This document shows, piece by piece, positions 5,229 to 12,152 of a DNA stretch of 12,152 nucleotides. The stretch covers positions 1 through 12,152 of the forward strand of contig NZ_LGEG01000037.1 of assembly GCF_001280125.1 (NCBI RefSeq), written 5' to 3'. The first letter of the stretch is position 1. Every line of letters starts with the position of its first letter. The stretch is from Streptomyces sp. NRRL F-6492 (GTDB lineage Bacteria; Actinomycetota; Actinomycetes; Streptomycetales; Streptomycetaceae). The translations under genes were made by a program, and so were the position numbers. A model generated the notes under the pieces. That model was given only the letters and a program-made list of their open reading frames with translations, had not been told where the DNA came from and ran no database searches.

Positions 5229-6416
5229 GTGACCACGGCCCAAACCCGTCATGAGCTCGACGTTCAGCCGACGCCGCTCGCCCTCCTCCTGCTCGGCCGC
5301 GAGGCGGACCCGAAGAGCGAGCGCGGCGTGGAGTGCCCCGGCGATCTGCCGTCGCCCTCCGACCCCGACCTCGTGGAACGCGCCCGCGCGGCCAAGGAGA
5401 AGCTCGGGGACAAGGTCTTCGTGCTCGGCCACCACTACCAGCGCGACGAGGTCATCCAGTTCGCCGACGTCACCGGCGACTCCTTCAAGCTCGCGCGCGA
5501 CGCGGCCGCCAAGCCGGAGGCGGAGTACATCGTCTTCTGCGGCGTGCACTTCATGGCGGAGTCGGCCGACATCCTCACCGGCGACGACCAGAAGGTCGTC
5601 CTGCCCGACCTCGCGGCCGGCTGCTCGATGGCCGACATGGCCACCGCCGAGCAGGTCGCCGAGTGCTGGGACGTGCTGACCGAGGCCGGGATCGCCGAGC
5701 AGGTCGTGCCCGTCTCGTACATGAACTCCTCGGCCGACATCAAGGCCTTCACCGGCAAGCACGGGGGCACCATCTGCACCTCGTCCAACGCGGAGCGGGC
5801 CCTGGACTGGGCGTTCGAGCAGGGCGAGAAGGTGCTCTTCCTGCCCGACCAGCACCTCGGCCGCAACACCGCCGTCCGCGACATGGGCATGTCCCTGGAC
5901 GACTGCGTGCTCTACAACCCGCACAAGCCCAACGGCGGGCTCACCGTCGAGCAGCTGCGCGCCGCCAAGATGATCCTGTGGCGGGGTCACTGCTCGGTGC
6001 ACGGCCGGTTCTCGCTGGAGTCGGTCGAGGACGTGCGGGCCCGCATCCCCGGGGTGAACGTGCTCGTCCACCCCGAGTGCCGGCACGAGGTCGTCGCCGC
6101 CGCCGACCACGTGGGCTCGACCGAGTACATCATCAACACCCTGGAGGCGGCCCCGGCCGGCTCCAAGTGGGCGATCGGCACGGAGCTGAACCTCGTCCGC
6201 CGCCTGGCGAACCGGTACGCCGACCAGGACAAGGAGATCGTCTTCCTCGACAAGACGGTCTGCTTCTGCTCGACCATGAACCGCATCGACCTGCCGCACC
6301 TGGTGTGGACCCTGGAGTCCCTGGCCGAGGGCAACCTCGTCAACCGGATCCAGGTCGACAAGGAGACGGAGAGCTTCGCGAAGCTGGCGCTCGAACGGAT
6401 GCTGGCGCTGCCGTAA
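5229..6416 (+). CDS. nadA: Quinolinate synthase
   Basis: The product has 395 residues. It condenses iminoaspartate with dihydroxyacetone phosphate to quinolinate, a step of de novo NAD synthesis, using a [4Fe-4S] cluster in the cytoplasm. Visible family motifs are GHHYQRDEVIQFAD, FCGVHFMAES, GCSMADMA, SYMNSSADIKA, CTSSNA, PDQHLGRN, WRGHCSVH, HPECRHEV and CFCSTMNRIDLPHL. By alignment from memory with E. coli and B. subtilis NadA, the cluster ligands should be C104, C255 and C347 (C345 is adjacent). The segment between the first two ligands is longer than in E. coli, as in other Gram-positive NadA. I chose GTG 5229 (MTTAQT) because AAAGGG lies 8 nt before it; GTG 5220 in the same frame would add three residues and overlap that site. 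nadB and nadC are not next to it. It is divergent from erpA, whose product could supply its cluster. Confidence 0.96.
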   Translation: MTTAQTRHELDVQPTPLALLLLGREADPKSERGVECPGDLPSPSDPDLVERARAAKEKLGDKVFVLGHHYQRDEVIQFADVTGDSFKLARDAAAKPEAEYIVFCGVHFMAESADILTGDDQKVVLPDLAAGCSMADMATAEQVAECWDVLTEAGIAEQVVPVSYMNSSADIKAFTGKHGGTICTSSNAERALDWAFEQGEKVLFLPDQHLGRNTAVRDMGMSLDDCVLYNPHKPNGGLTVEQLRAAKMILWRGHCSVHGRFSLESVEDVRARIPGVNVLVHPECRHEVVAAADHVGSTEYIINTLEAAPAGSKWAIGTELNLVRRLANRYADQDKEIVFLDKTVCFCSTMNRIDLPHLVWTLESLAEGNLVNRIQVDKETESFAKLALERMLALP

Positions 6417-6426
6417 CGATTCACCC

Positions 6427-6444
6427 CGTACGCATGGGCGTACG
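6427..6444. terminator. Hairpin immediately after nadA
   Basis: CGTACGC (6427-6433) and GCGTACG (6438-6444) form a perfect 7-bp stem with an ATGG loop, beginning 10 nt after the nadA stop codon. It stands directly before the larger hairpin at 6449-6487, so the two form a tandem terminator candidate. Confidence 0.5.
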
Positions 6445-6448
6445 CACG

Positions 6449-6487
6449 CCGAAGGGCGCTCCGCGACACGCGCGGGGCGCCCTTCGG
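6449..6487. terminator. Bidirectional terminator, 17-bp stem with one wobble
   Basis: 6449-6465 pairs with 6471-6487 around a 5-nt loop. The only irregularity is T6460 opposite G6476, a G-U pair in the + strand RNA and an A-C mismatch in the minus strand RNA, so it should be stronger for nadA than for the exporter. It separates two convergent genes and lacks a U-tract. Confidence 0.8.
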
Positions 6488-6504
6488 TGCGTGCCGGGCC
6501 GGGC

Positions 6505-9500
6505 TCAGTCCAGGAGGTCCAGCAGGCTCGCGTCCAGCGGGGAGACGTCCGGCTGCTCCGCGTTGTGGTTCATGTCGTCGTCCTTCGCCTTCTTCTTCGC
6601 GGCCTTCTTCTCCGCCTTCTTCTTCGCGCGGCGCTCCTTGCGGAGCTCCACCATCGCGTAGAGCGTCGGGACGAGGAGCAGGGTCAGCAGCGTCGAGGTG
6701 ATCAGACCGCCGATCACGACCACGGCCAGCGGCTGGGCGATGAAGCCGCCCTCGCCGGTGATGCCGAGGGCCATCGGCAGCAGGGCGAAGATCGTCGCCA
6801 GGGCGGTCATCAGGATCGGGCGGAGCCGGTGCCGGCCGCCCTCGACCACCGCTTCGACGACGCCGAGGCCCCGCTCCCGGTACTGGTTGATCAGGTCGAT
6901 CAGGACGATCGCGTTGGTGACGACGATGCCGATGAGCATCAGCATGCCGATCATCGCCGGGACGCCCATCGCGGTGTCGGTGACCACCAGGAGGCCGATC
7001 GCGCCGGTCGCCGCGAACGGGATCGAGACGAGCAGGATCAGCGGCTGGACCAGCGACCGGAAGGTCGCGACCAGCAGCATGAAGACGATCGCGACGGCCG
7101 CGAGCATCGCGAGGAACAGGTTGAGGAAGGCCTCGTTCTGGTCCTCGGAGACGCCGCCGATGGTGGCGGTGGCGCCCGCGGGCAGGTCGAGCGCGTCGAT
7201 CTCCGACTGGAGGGAGGCGCTCACGGCGCCGGTGTTGTCGCCGACCGGCTTGGCCGTGATCGTCGCGGCGCGGGCGCCGTCGATCCGGGTCATGGAGACC
7301 GGGCCGGGGACCAGCTCGACGGTGGCGACGTCACCGAGCCTCACCGGGCCGAGGGGCAGCGCCTTCAGCCCGGCCAGGGTGGTGGCGGGCCTCGCCGAGG
7401 TGATGAGGACCTCCCGCTCGCCGCCGTCCAGGGTCGCCTTCGCGGCCGGGGTGCCCCGGACGGCCTGGGCGACGACCATGCCGAGCGAGGCGGAGTCGAA
7501 GCCGGCGTCGGCCGCGGCGGGCTTCGCCGTGACGGAGACGCGCGGGACGGACTGCGAGAGGTCGCTCTGGACGTCGGTGACGTCCTTCATCCCGGCGATC
7601 GCCGCCCGGACCTGCTCGGAGGCCTTCTTCAGGACCTCGGCGTCGGCGGCCTTGACGACCACGCTCAGGTTCTGGCTGCCGAAGCCGTCACCGGCCGCGA
7701 GGGTGGTGTCGCCGATCCCGTCGAGGCCGGCGAGCCCCTTCTCGATGGCGTCCCGCGTCCTCTCGTACGAGGCGGACTCCTCCAGGCTGACCTGGTAAGA
7801 GGCCTGGTTCGCGCCGGTGCCGCCGCCGAAGGCCGCCATGAAGCCGGACGAGCCGACGGTGACCTGGTAGTCCTTGACGCCCTCGGTCTCCGCGAGGACC
7901 TTCTCGACCTTCTTCGCGGCCTCGTCGGAGGCGCTCAGGCCGGTGCCGGGCGCCAGCTCCTGCTTGATGCTGAGGACCTCCTGGTCGCCCTGGTCGAAGA
8001 AGTTCGTCTTCAGGAGCGGGGTCATGCCGAAGGTGACGACCAGGACGGCGAACGCGATGCCCAGGCTCGCGAGCCGCCGCCGGGTCGCGAACCGCAGGAC
8101 CGGCACGTACAGGCGCTGGAGGCGGCTCTTCTCCTCCCGCTCCTCGGCGAGCCTGCGGGCCTCGGCCAGGTCCTCCGGCGTGCCCTCGGGGGCGCGCAGG
8201 AACCAGTACGAGAGGACCGGGACGACGGTCAGGGAGACGAGCAGCGAGGCGAGCAGGGCCGCCGTGATCGTCAGCGAGAACGAGGCGAACAGCTCGCCGA
8301 CCATGCCGCCGGTCAGACCGATCGGCAGGAAGACGGCGACGGTGGTGAGGGTGGAGGAGGTGACGGCGCCCGCCACCTCGCGGACCGCGGTGAGGATCGC
8401 CTCCCGGCGCTCCTCGCCGTAGCCGAGGTGGCGCTTGACGTTCTCCAGGACCACGATCGAGTCGTCGACGACCCGGCCGATGGCGATGGTGAGCGCGCCG
8501 AGCGTCAGCATGTTGAGCGAGAGGTCGCGGGTCCACAGCACGATGAGGGCGAGGACGACCGAGAGCGGGATGGAGACCGCGGTCACCAGGGTCGAGCGGA
8601 TCGACGTGAGGAAGACCAGGATCACCAGGACGGCCATGACGAGGCCGAGGGCGCCCTCGGTGGTGAGGCCGGAGACGGCCTTGGCGACGGCCGGGCCCTG
8701 GTCGGAGACGACGGTCAGCTCGGCGCCGGCGCCGAGGTCGCGGCGCAGCCCGGGCAGCTTCTCCTTCACGGCGTCGGAGATCGCGACGGCGCTGCCGTCC
8801 TTGTCCATGGTGGCCATGACGGCGAGGCTGGGCCTGCCGTTGGTGCGGGTCAGGGAGGTGCGCGGGGACTCCTCCTGGCGGACGGCGGCCACGTCGCCGA
8901 GGCGGACGGCCCCGCCCTTGCCGGGGGCGGCCGCCGGGATGCGCAGGTCCTCGATCTGCCGCAGGGAGGTGTAGCCGCCGCCGACCTGGATCGTGCGGCT
9001 CTTGCCGTCCTCGGTGAAGGAGCCGGCCGGCACGGTGCCGCCGCCGGCGCGCAGGGCCTCGGCGAGCTTCATGGTGCTGATCCCGGCCGCGGCGAGCTTC
9101 CGCTCGTCGGGGGTGACGGAGACCTGGAGGTCCTGGACGCCGCTGACGGAGACCTGGCCGACGCCCTCGACGTCCTGGAGGGCGGGCACGACGGTCCGGT
9201 CGAGGAGGGCCGCGAGGGCCTGCGGGTCCTTGTCGGAGGAGGCGGCGAGGACGACGGTCGGGATGTCGTCCGTGGAACCGGCCACGACCTGCGGGTCGAC
9301 CGTGTCGGGGAGCTGGGCGCGGGCGCGGTTCACGGCCTGCTGGACGTCGGCGACGAGCTGCTTCGTCGACTCGTCGCCGTAGTCGAAGGAGGCCATGACG
9401 AGGGCCATGCCCTCGGAGGCGGTGGAGGTGACCGACTTCAGGCCGTCGACGGCCTTGAGGTTGTTCTCCAGGGGCTCGACGACCTGCTTCTCGACCACGT

Positions 9501-9672
9501 CGGGGGAGGCGCCCTGGTAGGGGGCGAGGACCGAGACCATGGGCAGCTCGATCGAGGGGAACAGCTGCTGCTTGAGCTGCGGGATCGCGATCGCCCCGAA
9601 CACGATCGCGACGAGCGACGTCAGCCCGATCAGGGCCCGTTGCGCGAGGCTGAATCTGGACAGCCAGGACAT
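6505..9672 (-). CDS. RND-superfamily efflux transporter permease (AcrB/SwrC-like)
   Basis: The product has 1055 residues, normal for a full RND permease, and should be a proton-driven exporter in the cytoplasmic membrane. TM1 lies at about 10-31, a first extracytoplasmic porter domain at 32-335, TM2-TM6 from about 340 to 490, a charged cytoplasmic loop at 491-530, TM7 at about 534-552, a second porter domain, then TM8-TM12. D403 and D404 (VVDDSIVVLEN) match the proton-relay aspartates D407/D408 of AcrB. The TM10 lysine of AcrB (K940) is replaced by T919 in GIVVTNAIVLID, as I recall for Gram-positive SwrC-type pumps. The last 49 residues (1007-1055) form a Lys/Ala-rich then acidic cytoplasmic tail. 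ATG 9672 has a GGAAGAGAG site upstream. No membrane-fusion partner is adjacent. It lies 183 bp downstream of a two-component system that may regulate it. The substrate is unknown. Confidence 0.93.
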   Translation of the reverse strand: MSWLSRFSLAQRALIGLTSLVAIVFGAIAIPQLKQQLFPSIELPMVSVLAPYQGASPDVVEKQVVEPLENNLKAVDGLKSVTSTASEGMALVMASFDYGDESTKQLVADVQQAVNRARAQLPDTVDPQVVAGSTDDIPTVVLAASSDKDPQALAALLDRTVVPALQDVEGVGQVSVSGVQDLQVSVTPDERKLAAAGISTMKLAEALRAGGGTVPAGSFTEDGKSRTIQVGGGYTSLRQIEDLRIPAAAPGKGGAVRLGDVAAVRQEESPRTSLTRTNGRPSLAVMATMDKDGSAVAISDAVKEKLPGLRRDLGAGAELTVVSDQGPAVAKAVSGLTTEGALGLVMAVLVILVFLTSIRSTLVTAVSIPLSVVLALIVLWTRDLSLNMLTLGALTIAIGRVVDDSIVVLENVKRHLGYGEERREAILTAVREVAGAVTSSTLTTVAVFLPIGLTGGMVGELFASFSLTITAALLASLLVSLTVVPVLSYWFLRAPEGTPEDLAEARRLAEEREEKSRLQRLYVPVLRFATRRRLASLGIAFAVLVVTFGMTPLLKTNFFDQGDQEVLSIKQELAPGTGLSASDEAAKKVEKVLAETEGVKDYQVTVGSSGFMAAFGGGTGANQASYQVSLEESASYERTRDAIEKGLAGLDGIGDTTLAAGDGFGSQNLSVVVKAADAEVLKKASEQVRAAIAGMKDVTDVQSDLSQSVPRVSVTAKPAAADAGFDSASLGMVVAQAVRGTPAAKATLDGGEREVLITSARPATTLAGLKALPLGPVRLGDVATVELVPGPVSMTRIDGARAATITAKPVGDNTGAVSASLQSEIDALDLPAGATATIGGVSEDQNEAFLNLFLAMLAAVAIVFMLLVATFRSLVQPLILLVSIPFAATGAIGLLVVTDTAMGVPAMIGMLMLIGIVVTNAIVLIDLINQYRERGLGVVEAVVEGGRHRLRPILMTALATIFALLPMALGITGEGGFIAQPLAVVVIGGLITSTLLTLLLVPTLYAMVELRKERRAKKKAEKKAAKKKAKDDDMNHNAEQPDVSPLDASLLDLLD

Positions 9673-9718
9673 GGGATGGGGTCTCTCTTCCGTGGCGTAC
9701 GCGTCGGCGGTCGGGAGC

Positions 9719-9734
9719 GGCCGGAACCCCGGCC
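9719..9734. other. Hairpin in the gap between response regulator and exporter
   Basis: GGCCGG (9719-9724) and CCGGCC (9729-9734) form a perfect 6-bp stem with a 4-nt loop, 47 nt upstream of the exporter start codon and 122 nt past the regulator stop codon. It could attenuate or end read-through from the two-component operon into the exporter, or be chance in GC-rich DNA. Confidence 0.3.
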
Positions 9735-9762
9735 TTCGACCGACCCGAGACGCCCCCGCCCC

Positions 9763-9768
9763 TACGAT
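9763..9768 (+). promoter_or_regulatory. -10-like TACGAT facing against the two-component operon
   Basis: On the + strand TACGAT matches the -10 consensus and ends 5 nt before an ATG at 9774. No convincing -35 box is seen. If active it would make an RNA antisense to the 3' end of the response-regulator gene. Confidence 0.3.
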
Positions 9769-9773
9769 CGGCC

Positions 9774-9899
9774 ATGCGCCGCCGGAAGTCCTCGGCCCCC
9801 GGGCGCACTTCTTTACGCCGCGCGTACCGCGTCTGGAGTACGTCCGCGGCCCCGGTCACTCCACCCTCGGACGTACCAGTCCCGACTCGTAGGCCGTGA
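9774..9899 (+). CDS. Possible 41-aa basic leaderless ORF, doubtful
   Basis: An ATG 5 nt after a TACGAT box opens 41 codons starting MRRRKSSAPGRTSLRRAYRV, rich in Arg, Ser and Pro. The last 44 bases overlap the response-regulator gene on the opposite strand. Part of the open frame there is forced by the GC-rich complement. I list it because the promoter-ATG arrangement matches the leaderless genes in this window. It may instead be just the start of an antisense RNA, or nothing. Confidence 0.15.
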   Translation: MRRRKSSAPGRTSLRRAYRVWSTSAAPVTPPSDVPVPTRRP

Positions 9900-10557
9900 C
9901 CACCAGCTGGGCCCGGTCGCGGGCGCCGAGCTTGGCCATGGTCCGGTTGACGTGGGTCTTCACGGTGAGCGGGCTGACGTCGAGCCGCCGACCGATCTCG
10001 TCGTTGGACAGGCCGCCCGCGACGAGGACGAGGACCTCGCGCTCGCGGGCGGTGAGCGCGGCGAGGCGCTCGGAGCGGGCCCTGCGGGCGTCCTCGCCGG
10101 CGGCGCCCGCGCCGTCGTCCCGGGGGCCCTGGGCGAGGAAGGTGGCGATCAGGCCCTTGGTGGCGGCCGGGGAGAGCAGCGCCTCGCCGGCGTGGGCGAT
10201 CCGGATCGCGCCGAGCAGCTCCTCCGGTTCGGCGCCCTTGCCGAGGAAGCCGGAGGCCCCGGCGCGCAGCGACTGCACGACGTACTCGTCGACCTCGAAG
10301 GTGGTCAGCATGACGATCCGTACGCCGGAGAGGCCGGGGTCGGCGGTGATCGCGCGGGTGGCGGCGAGGCCGTCCGTGCCCGGCATACGGATGTCCATCA
10401 GGACGACGTCGGGCCGCTCGGCGCGGGCCAGCTCGACGGCCCGGGCGCCGTCGGCCGCCTCGCCGACGACCTCCATGTCGGCCTCGGAGTCGACCAGGAT
10501 CCGGAAGGCGCTGCGCAGCAGGGCCTGGTCGTCGGCGAGCAGCACCCGGATCGTCAC
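9856..10557 (-). CDS. Two-component response regulator, NarL/LuxR type
   Basis: The product has 233 residues. It is a DNA-binding regulator activated by phosphorylation from the partner kinase. The receiver domain at 1-125 has the acidic pair D9/D10, phospho-acceptor D55 (VLMDIRMPG), T85 (MLTTFE) and K107 (FLGKG). A variable Asp/Gly/Ala-rich linker at about 144-165 leads to a LuxR-type helix-turn-helix at 168-230 (LTAREREVLVLVAGGLSNDEIG, VKTHVNRTMAKLG). The GTG start at 10557 has GGGGGAGG a few nt upstream and overlaps the kinase stop codon as GTGA, so translation is probably coupled. The exporter 183 bp downstream on the same strand is the obvious candidate target. No specific operator can be named from sequence. 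Confidence 0.95.
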   Translation of the reverse strand: MTIRVLLADDQALLRSAFRILVDSEADMEVVGEAADGARAVELARAERPDVVLMDIRMPGTDGLAATRAITADPGLSGVRIVMLTTFEVDEYVVQSLRAGASGFLGKGAEPEELLGAIRIAHAGEALLSPAATKGLIATFLAQGPRDDGAGAAGEDARRARSERLAALTAREREVLVLVAGGLSNDEIGRRLDVSPLTVKTHVNRTMAKLGARDRAQLVVTAYESGLVRPRVE

Positions 10558-11822
10558 GCGTCCTCCCCCGTGTCCTGCGCCGTGTCCTCCGCCGTGCGGG
10601 AGGTCACCGGCAGTATCGCCTGTACACGAAATCCGCCGCCGTAGCGGGGTGCGGTGGTCAGGCTGCCGCCGAGGGCGCCGACCCGCTCGCGCATGCCGAG
10701 CAGCCCGTGGCCGCCGGCCGGGGCCGGGGCGGGGAGGGGCGCGGGCGGGCCGTTGTCGAGGACGGTGATCTCGACCGTACGGCCCACCCGCACGACGCTG
10801 ACCTCGGCCTCGGCGTCCGGTCCCGCGTGCTTGCGCACGTTGGTCAGGGCCTCCTGCACGATCCTGTACGCGGCCAGGTCGACGGCGGCGGGCAGCGGCT
10901 TCTCGCCGTCGGCGCGGGCCAGGGCGACCGGGAGGCCGGCCTTGCGGAAGCTGTCGAGCAGCCCGTCGAGGACGGCGAGTCCGGGCGCGGGCTCGGTGGG
11001 GGCCTCCGGGTCGCCGGACTGGCGCAGCAGGCCGACGGTGGCGCGCAGTTCGTCGAGGGCGGAGCGGCTGGCCTCGCGGACGTGCGCGAGGGCCTCCTTG
11101 GCCTGGTCGGGGCGCTTCTCCATGAGGTGGGCGGCGACTCCGGCCTGGACGTTCACCAGGGCGATGTGGTGGGCGACGACGTCGTGGAGGTCGCGGGCGA
11201 TCCGCAGCCGCTCCTCCGCGACCCGGCGCCCGGCCTCCTCCTCGCGGGTGCGTTCGGCGCGTTCGGCGCGCTCCCGGATCGCGTCGACGAAGGCCCGCCG
11301 GCTGCGGACGGCGTCCCCGGCGGCGGCCGCCATGCCGGTCCAGGCGAAGACGCCGAGGTTCTCCTGCGCGTACCAGGGGGTCGGGCCGAAGACCATGGCC
11401 GCGGCGGTGAGCACCGTCATGGTGGCGAGGCCGACCCGCCAGGTGGTGGGCCGGTCGGTGCGCGCGGCGACCGTGCAGAGCGCGACGACGACGCTCATGG
11501 CGATGGGCGCGGGCCTGCTGTCGTCGACCAGCTCGACCAGGGCGACCGCCACGGTGAGGCAGAGCACGGCGAAGGGGCTGCGGCGGCGCCACACCAGCGC
11601 GACGGCCCCGGCGACCATGAGCAGCACGCTCCACACGTCGGGCACGCGGTCGCCGAAGGTGGGCCCGCTCGGGCTGCCGTGCGGGTCGGTGAAGGACCCG
11701 GCGACCATGCAGCCGAGCACGCCGAACGCCAGCACCGCGTCGAAGGCGAGCGGATGCGCCCGGAACCAGTCGAGGAGCCGCCGGGCGGGAAGGGCGCCGG
11801 CGGCGGATCCGGTGGGAGTCAC
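10554..11822 (-). CDS. Sensor histidine kinase, NarL/DesK-type (HisKA_3)
   Basis: The product has 422 residues with this start. The N-terminal half is membrane-embedded, with hydrophobic segments at about 27-44, 63-78, 83-99, 106-120, 129-145 and possibly 156-170, and almost no extracytoplasmic loop, so the signal is probably sensed in or at the membrane. A charged helix (about 175-205) leads to the dimerisation domain with phospho-accepting H213 in RDLHDVVAHH. The ATP-binding domain has an N-box at N327 (QEALTNVRKHA), a G1 box DNGPP (356-360) and G2 GHGLLGMRERV (371-381), with a Pro/Ala-rich lid. GTG 11822 is chosen because membrane-like sequence follows and a TACCGT -10 box lies 8 nt upstream. 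An ATG at 11990 in the same frame would add 56 Pro/Arg/Ala-rich residues encoded by tandem repeats and is unlikely. The stop codon overlaps the regulator start by 4 bp. Confidence 0.92.
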   Translation of the reverse strand: MTPTGSAAGALPARRLLDWFRAHPLAFDAVLAFGVLGCMVAGSFTDPHGSPSGPTFGDRVPDVWSVLLMVAGAVALVWRRRSPFAVLCLTVAVALVELVDDSRPAPIAMSVVVALCTVAARTDRPTTWRVGLATMTVLTAAAMVFGPTPWYAQENLGVFAWTGMAAAAGDAVRSRRAFVDAIRERAERAERTREEEAGRRVAEERLRIARDLHDVVAHHIALVNVQAGVAAHLMEKRPDQAKEALAHVREASRSALDELRATVGLLRQSGDPEAPTEPAPGLAVLDGLLDSFRKAGLPVALARADGEKPLPAAVDLAAYRIVQEALTNVRKHAGPDAEAEVSVVRVGRTVEITVLDNGPPAPLPAPAPAGGHGLLGMRERVGALGGSLTTAPRYGGGFRVQAILPVTSRTAEDTAQDTGEDA

Positions 11823-11830
11823 GGGAGGCA

Positions 11831-11836
11831 ACGGTA
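11831..11836 (-). promoter_or_regulatory. -10-like TACCGT, possible leaderless promoter of the kinase-regulator operon
   Basis: On the minus strand TACCGT ends 8 nt before GTG 11822, and the intervening TGCCTCCC has no ribosome-binding purines. This fits leaderless or near-leaderless transcription. No -35 box is evident. Confidence 0.35.
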
Positions 11837-11913
11837 CGGGTCGGGGACGGGCACCCGGGACCGGGCCGCCCGATCGGGGGGCGGATACGGGGCGGGCGCG
11901 ACCGCGCGCCGAG

Positions 11914-11957
11914 GCGGGGACGGACGTCGGACCGGGCGGGGACGGACGTCGGACCGG
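11914..11957. repeat. 22-bp tandem direct repeat, two exact copies
   Basis: The units at 11914-11935 and 11936-11957 are identical (each begins GCGGGGACGGACG), and the first three bases of a third unit follow. The period is not a multiple of three, which argues against it being selected as coding sequence. It lies 92 bp or more upstream of the kinase start codon. Confidence 0.85.
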
Positions 11958-12039
11958 GCGCGACCGTGCGCCGGGGGCGGGGTCGGGCACGGACGGGTGT
12001 CGGGTCGGCCCCGGGCCGGTAGGGGCGGTGCGGACCGGC

Positions 12040-12098
12040 GGGGGGGGCGGTTACGGAGTGGGGCGGGGGCGGTACGGAGCGGGTCGGGGGGGTACGGA
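12040..12098 (+). repeat. G-run array with TACGGA phased every 20-21 bp
   Basis: TACGGA occurs at 12052, 12073 and 12093. Between and around them are G-runs of 8 (12040-12047), 4 (12060-12063), 5 (12065-12069), 3 (12081-12083) and 7 (12086-12092). The + strand therefore has G-quadruplex potential. It may also be simple low-complexity drift. Confidence 0.6.
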
Positions 12099-12152
12099 CC
12101 CGCCGGGCGTCCGGGACGGGCGCGGGGGCCGTCGGGGTGGGCCTCTCGCCGC

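Larger units (their letters stand above)
11823..12152. other. Right-edge stretch with no supported gene; low-complexity G-rich DNA
   Basis: There is no frame with convincing family content on either strand. The stretch is strongly G-over-C on the + strand and built of short direct repeats: a 22-bp tandem pair at 11914-11957, an 18-bp motif repeated 62 bp apart (11894-11911 and 11956-11973, one mismatch), and a G-run array at 12040-12098. It should contain the promoter region of the minus-strand kinase and possibly the start or end of a gene beyond the window. Confidence 0.6.

Noticed and set aside
5154..6299. 381-codon minus-strand frame over nadA
   Set aside because: It is an antisense shadow rich in Val/Gly/Asp/Arg/His, with no domain content, over a well-recognised enzyme.
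6571..6632. Pyrimidine-rich + strand tract as a regulatory element or terminator T-run
   Set aside because: It is the coding complement of the Lys/Ala-rich C-terminal tail of the exporter (AAG and GCC codons).
7688..9859. 723-codon minus-strand frame overlapping the exporter
   Set aside because: It is an out-of-frame Arg/Pro-rich shadow of the RND gene.
6487..10644. 1385-codon + frame opposite the exporter and response regulator
   Set aside because: It is very long but made of Gly/Asp/Arg/Glu/Val/His repeats typical of the complement of high-GC coding DNA. The minus strand carries complete families.
11823..11990. Kinase start at ATG 11990
   Set aside because: The extra 56 residues are Pro/Arg/Ala-rich and partly encoded by a 22-bp tandem repeat that shifts frame every unit. 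GTG 11822 is next to membrane-like sequence and a -10 box.

Overview
The window looks like chromosomal DNA from a Streptomyces or a close relative. Base composition is extremely GC-rich with G/C-filled third codon positions, GTG starts are common, nearly every gene has long empty shadow frames opposite it, and the proteins match actinobacterial housekeeping families closely. I see no phage, transposon, CRISPR or RNA gene.

Layout, left to right. A plus-strand cysteine desulfurase fused to a C-terminal TusA sulfur-carrier domain (128-1516) converges on a minus-strand adenosine kinase of the mycobacterial AdoK type (1586-2560). Divergent from the kinase are a 68-residue protein of unknown function (2690-2896), apparently leaderless, and a membrane-anchored secreted protein with an 11-residue tandem repeat (2972-4564). 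These converge on erpA, an A-type Fe-S carrier (4636-4992, minus). erpA is divergent from nadA, quinolinate synthase (5229-6416, plus). nadA converges on a minus-strand block: a LuxR/NarL-type two-component system (kinase 10554-11822, regulator 9856-10557, overlapping by 4 bp) followed by a large RND-family exporter (6505-9672). The last 330 bases hold no gene I can support, only G-rich repeats.

How the parts fit. Three genes touch sulfur and Fe-S chemistry: the desulfurase-TusA fusion mobilises cysteine sulfur, ErpA delivers Fe-S clusters, and NadA needs a [4Fe-4S] cluster to make quinolinate for NAD. The kinase / secreted protein / erpA order resembles, from memory, the Rv2202c-Rv2204c order in Mycobacterium tuberculosis, so this is probably old conserved actinobacterial context. 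The right half is a sensor-regulator pair next to an exporter it may control.

Regulatory layout. Each of the three convergent junctions carries a strong hairpin without a U-tract. Several genes show a TANNNT -10 box only 6-8 nt before the start codon, the signature of leaderless transcription. The erpA-nadA intergenic region has interlaced candidate promoters and a 12-bp perfect palindrome in the erpA leader.

The items most worth follow-up are the desulfurase-TusA fusion, the cysteine-bracketed repeat of the secreted protein, the 68-residue leaderless protein, and the erpA palindrome. I did not find a clear unknown multi-gene system.
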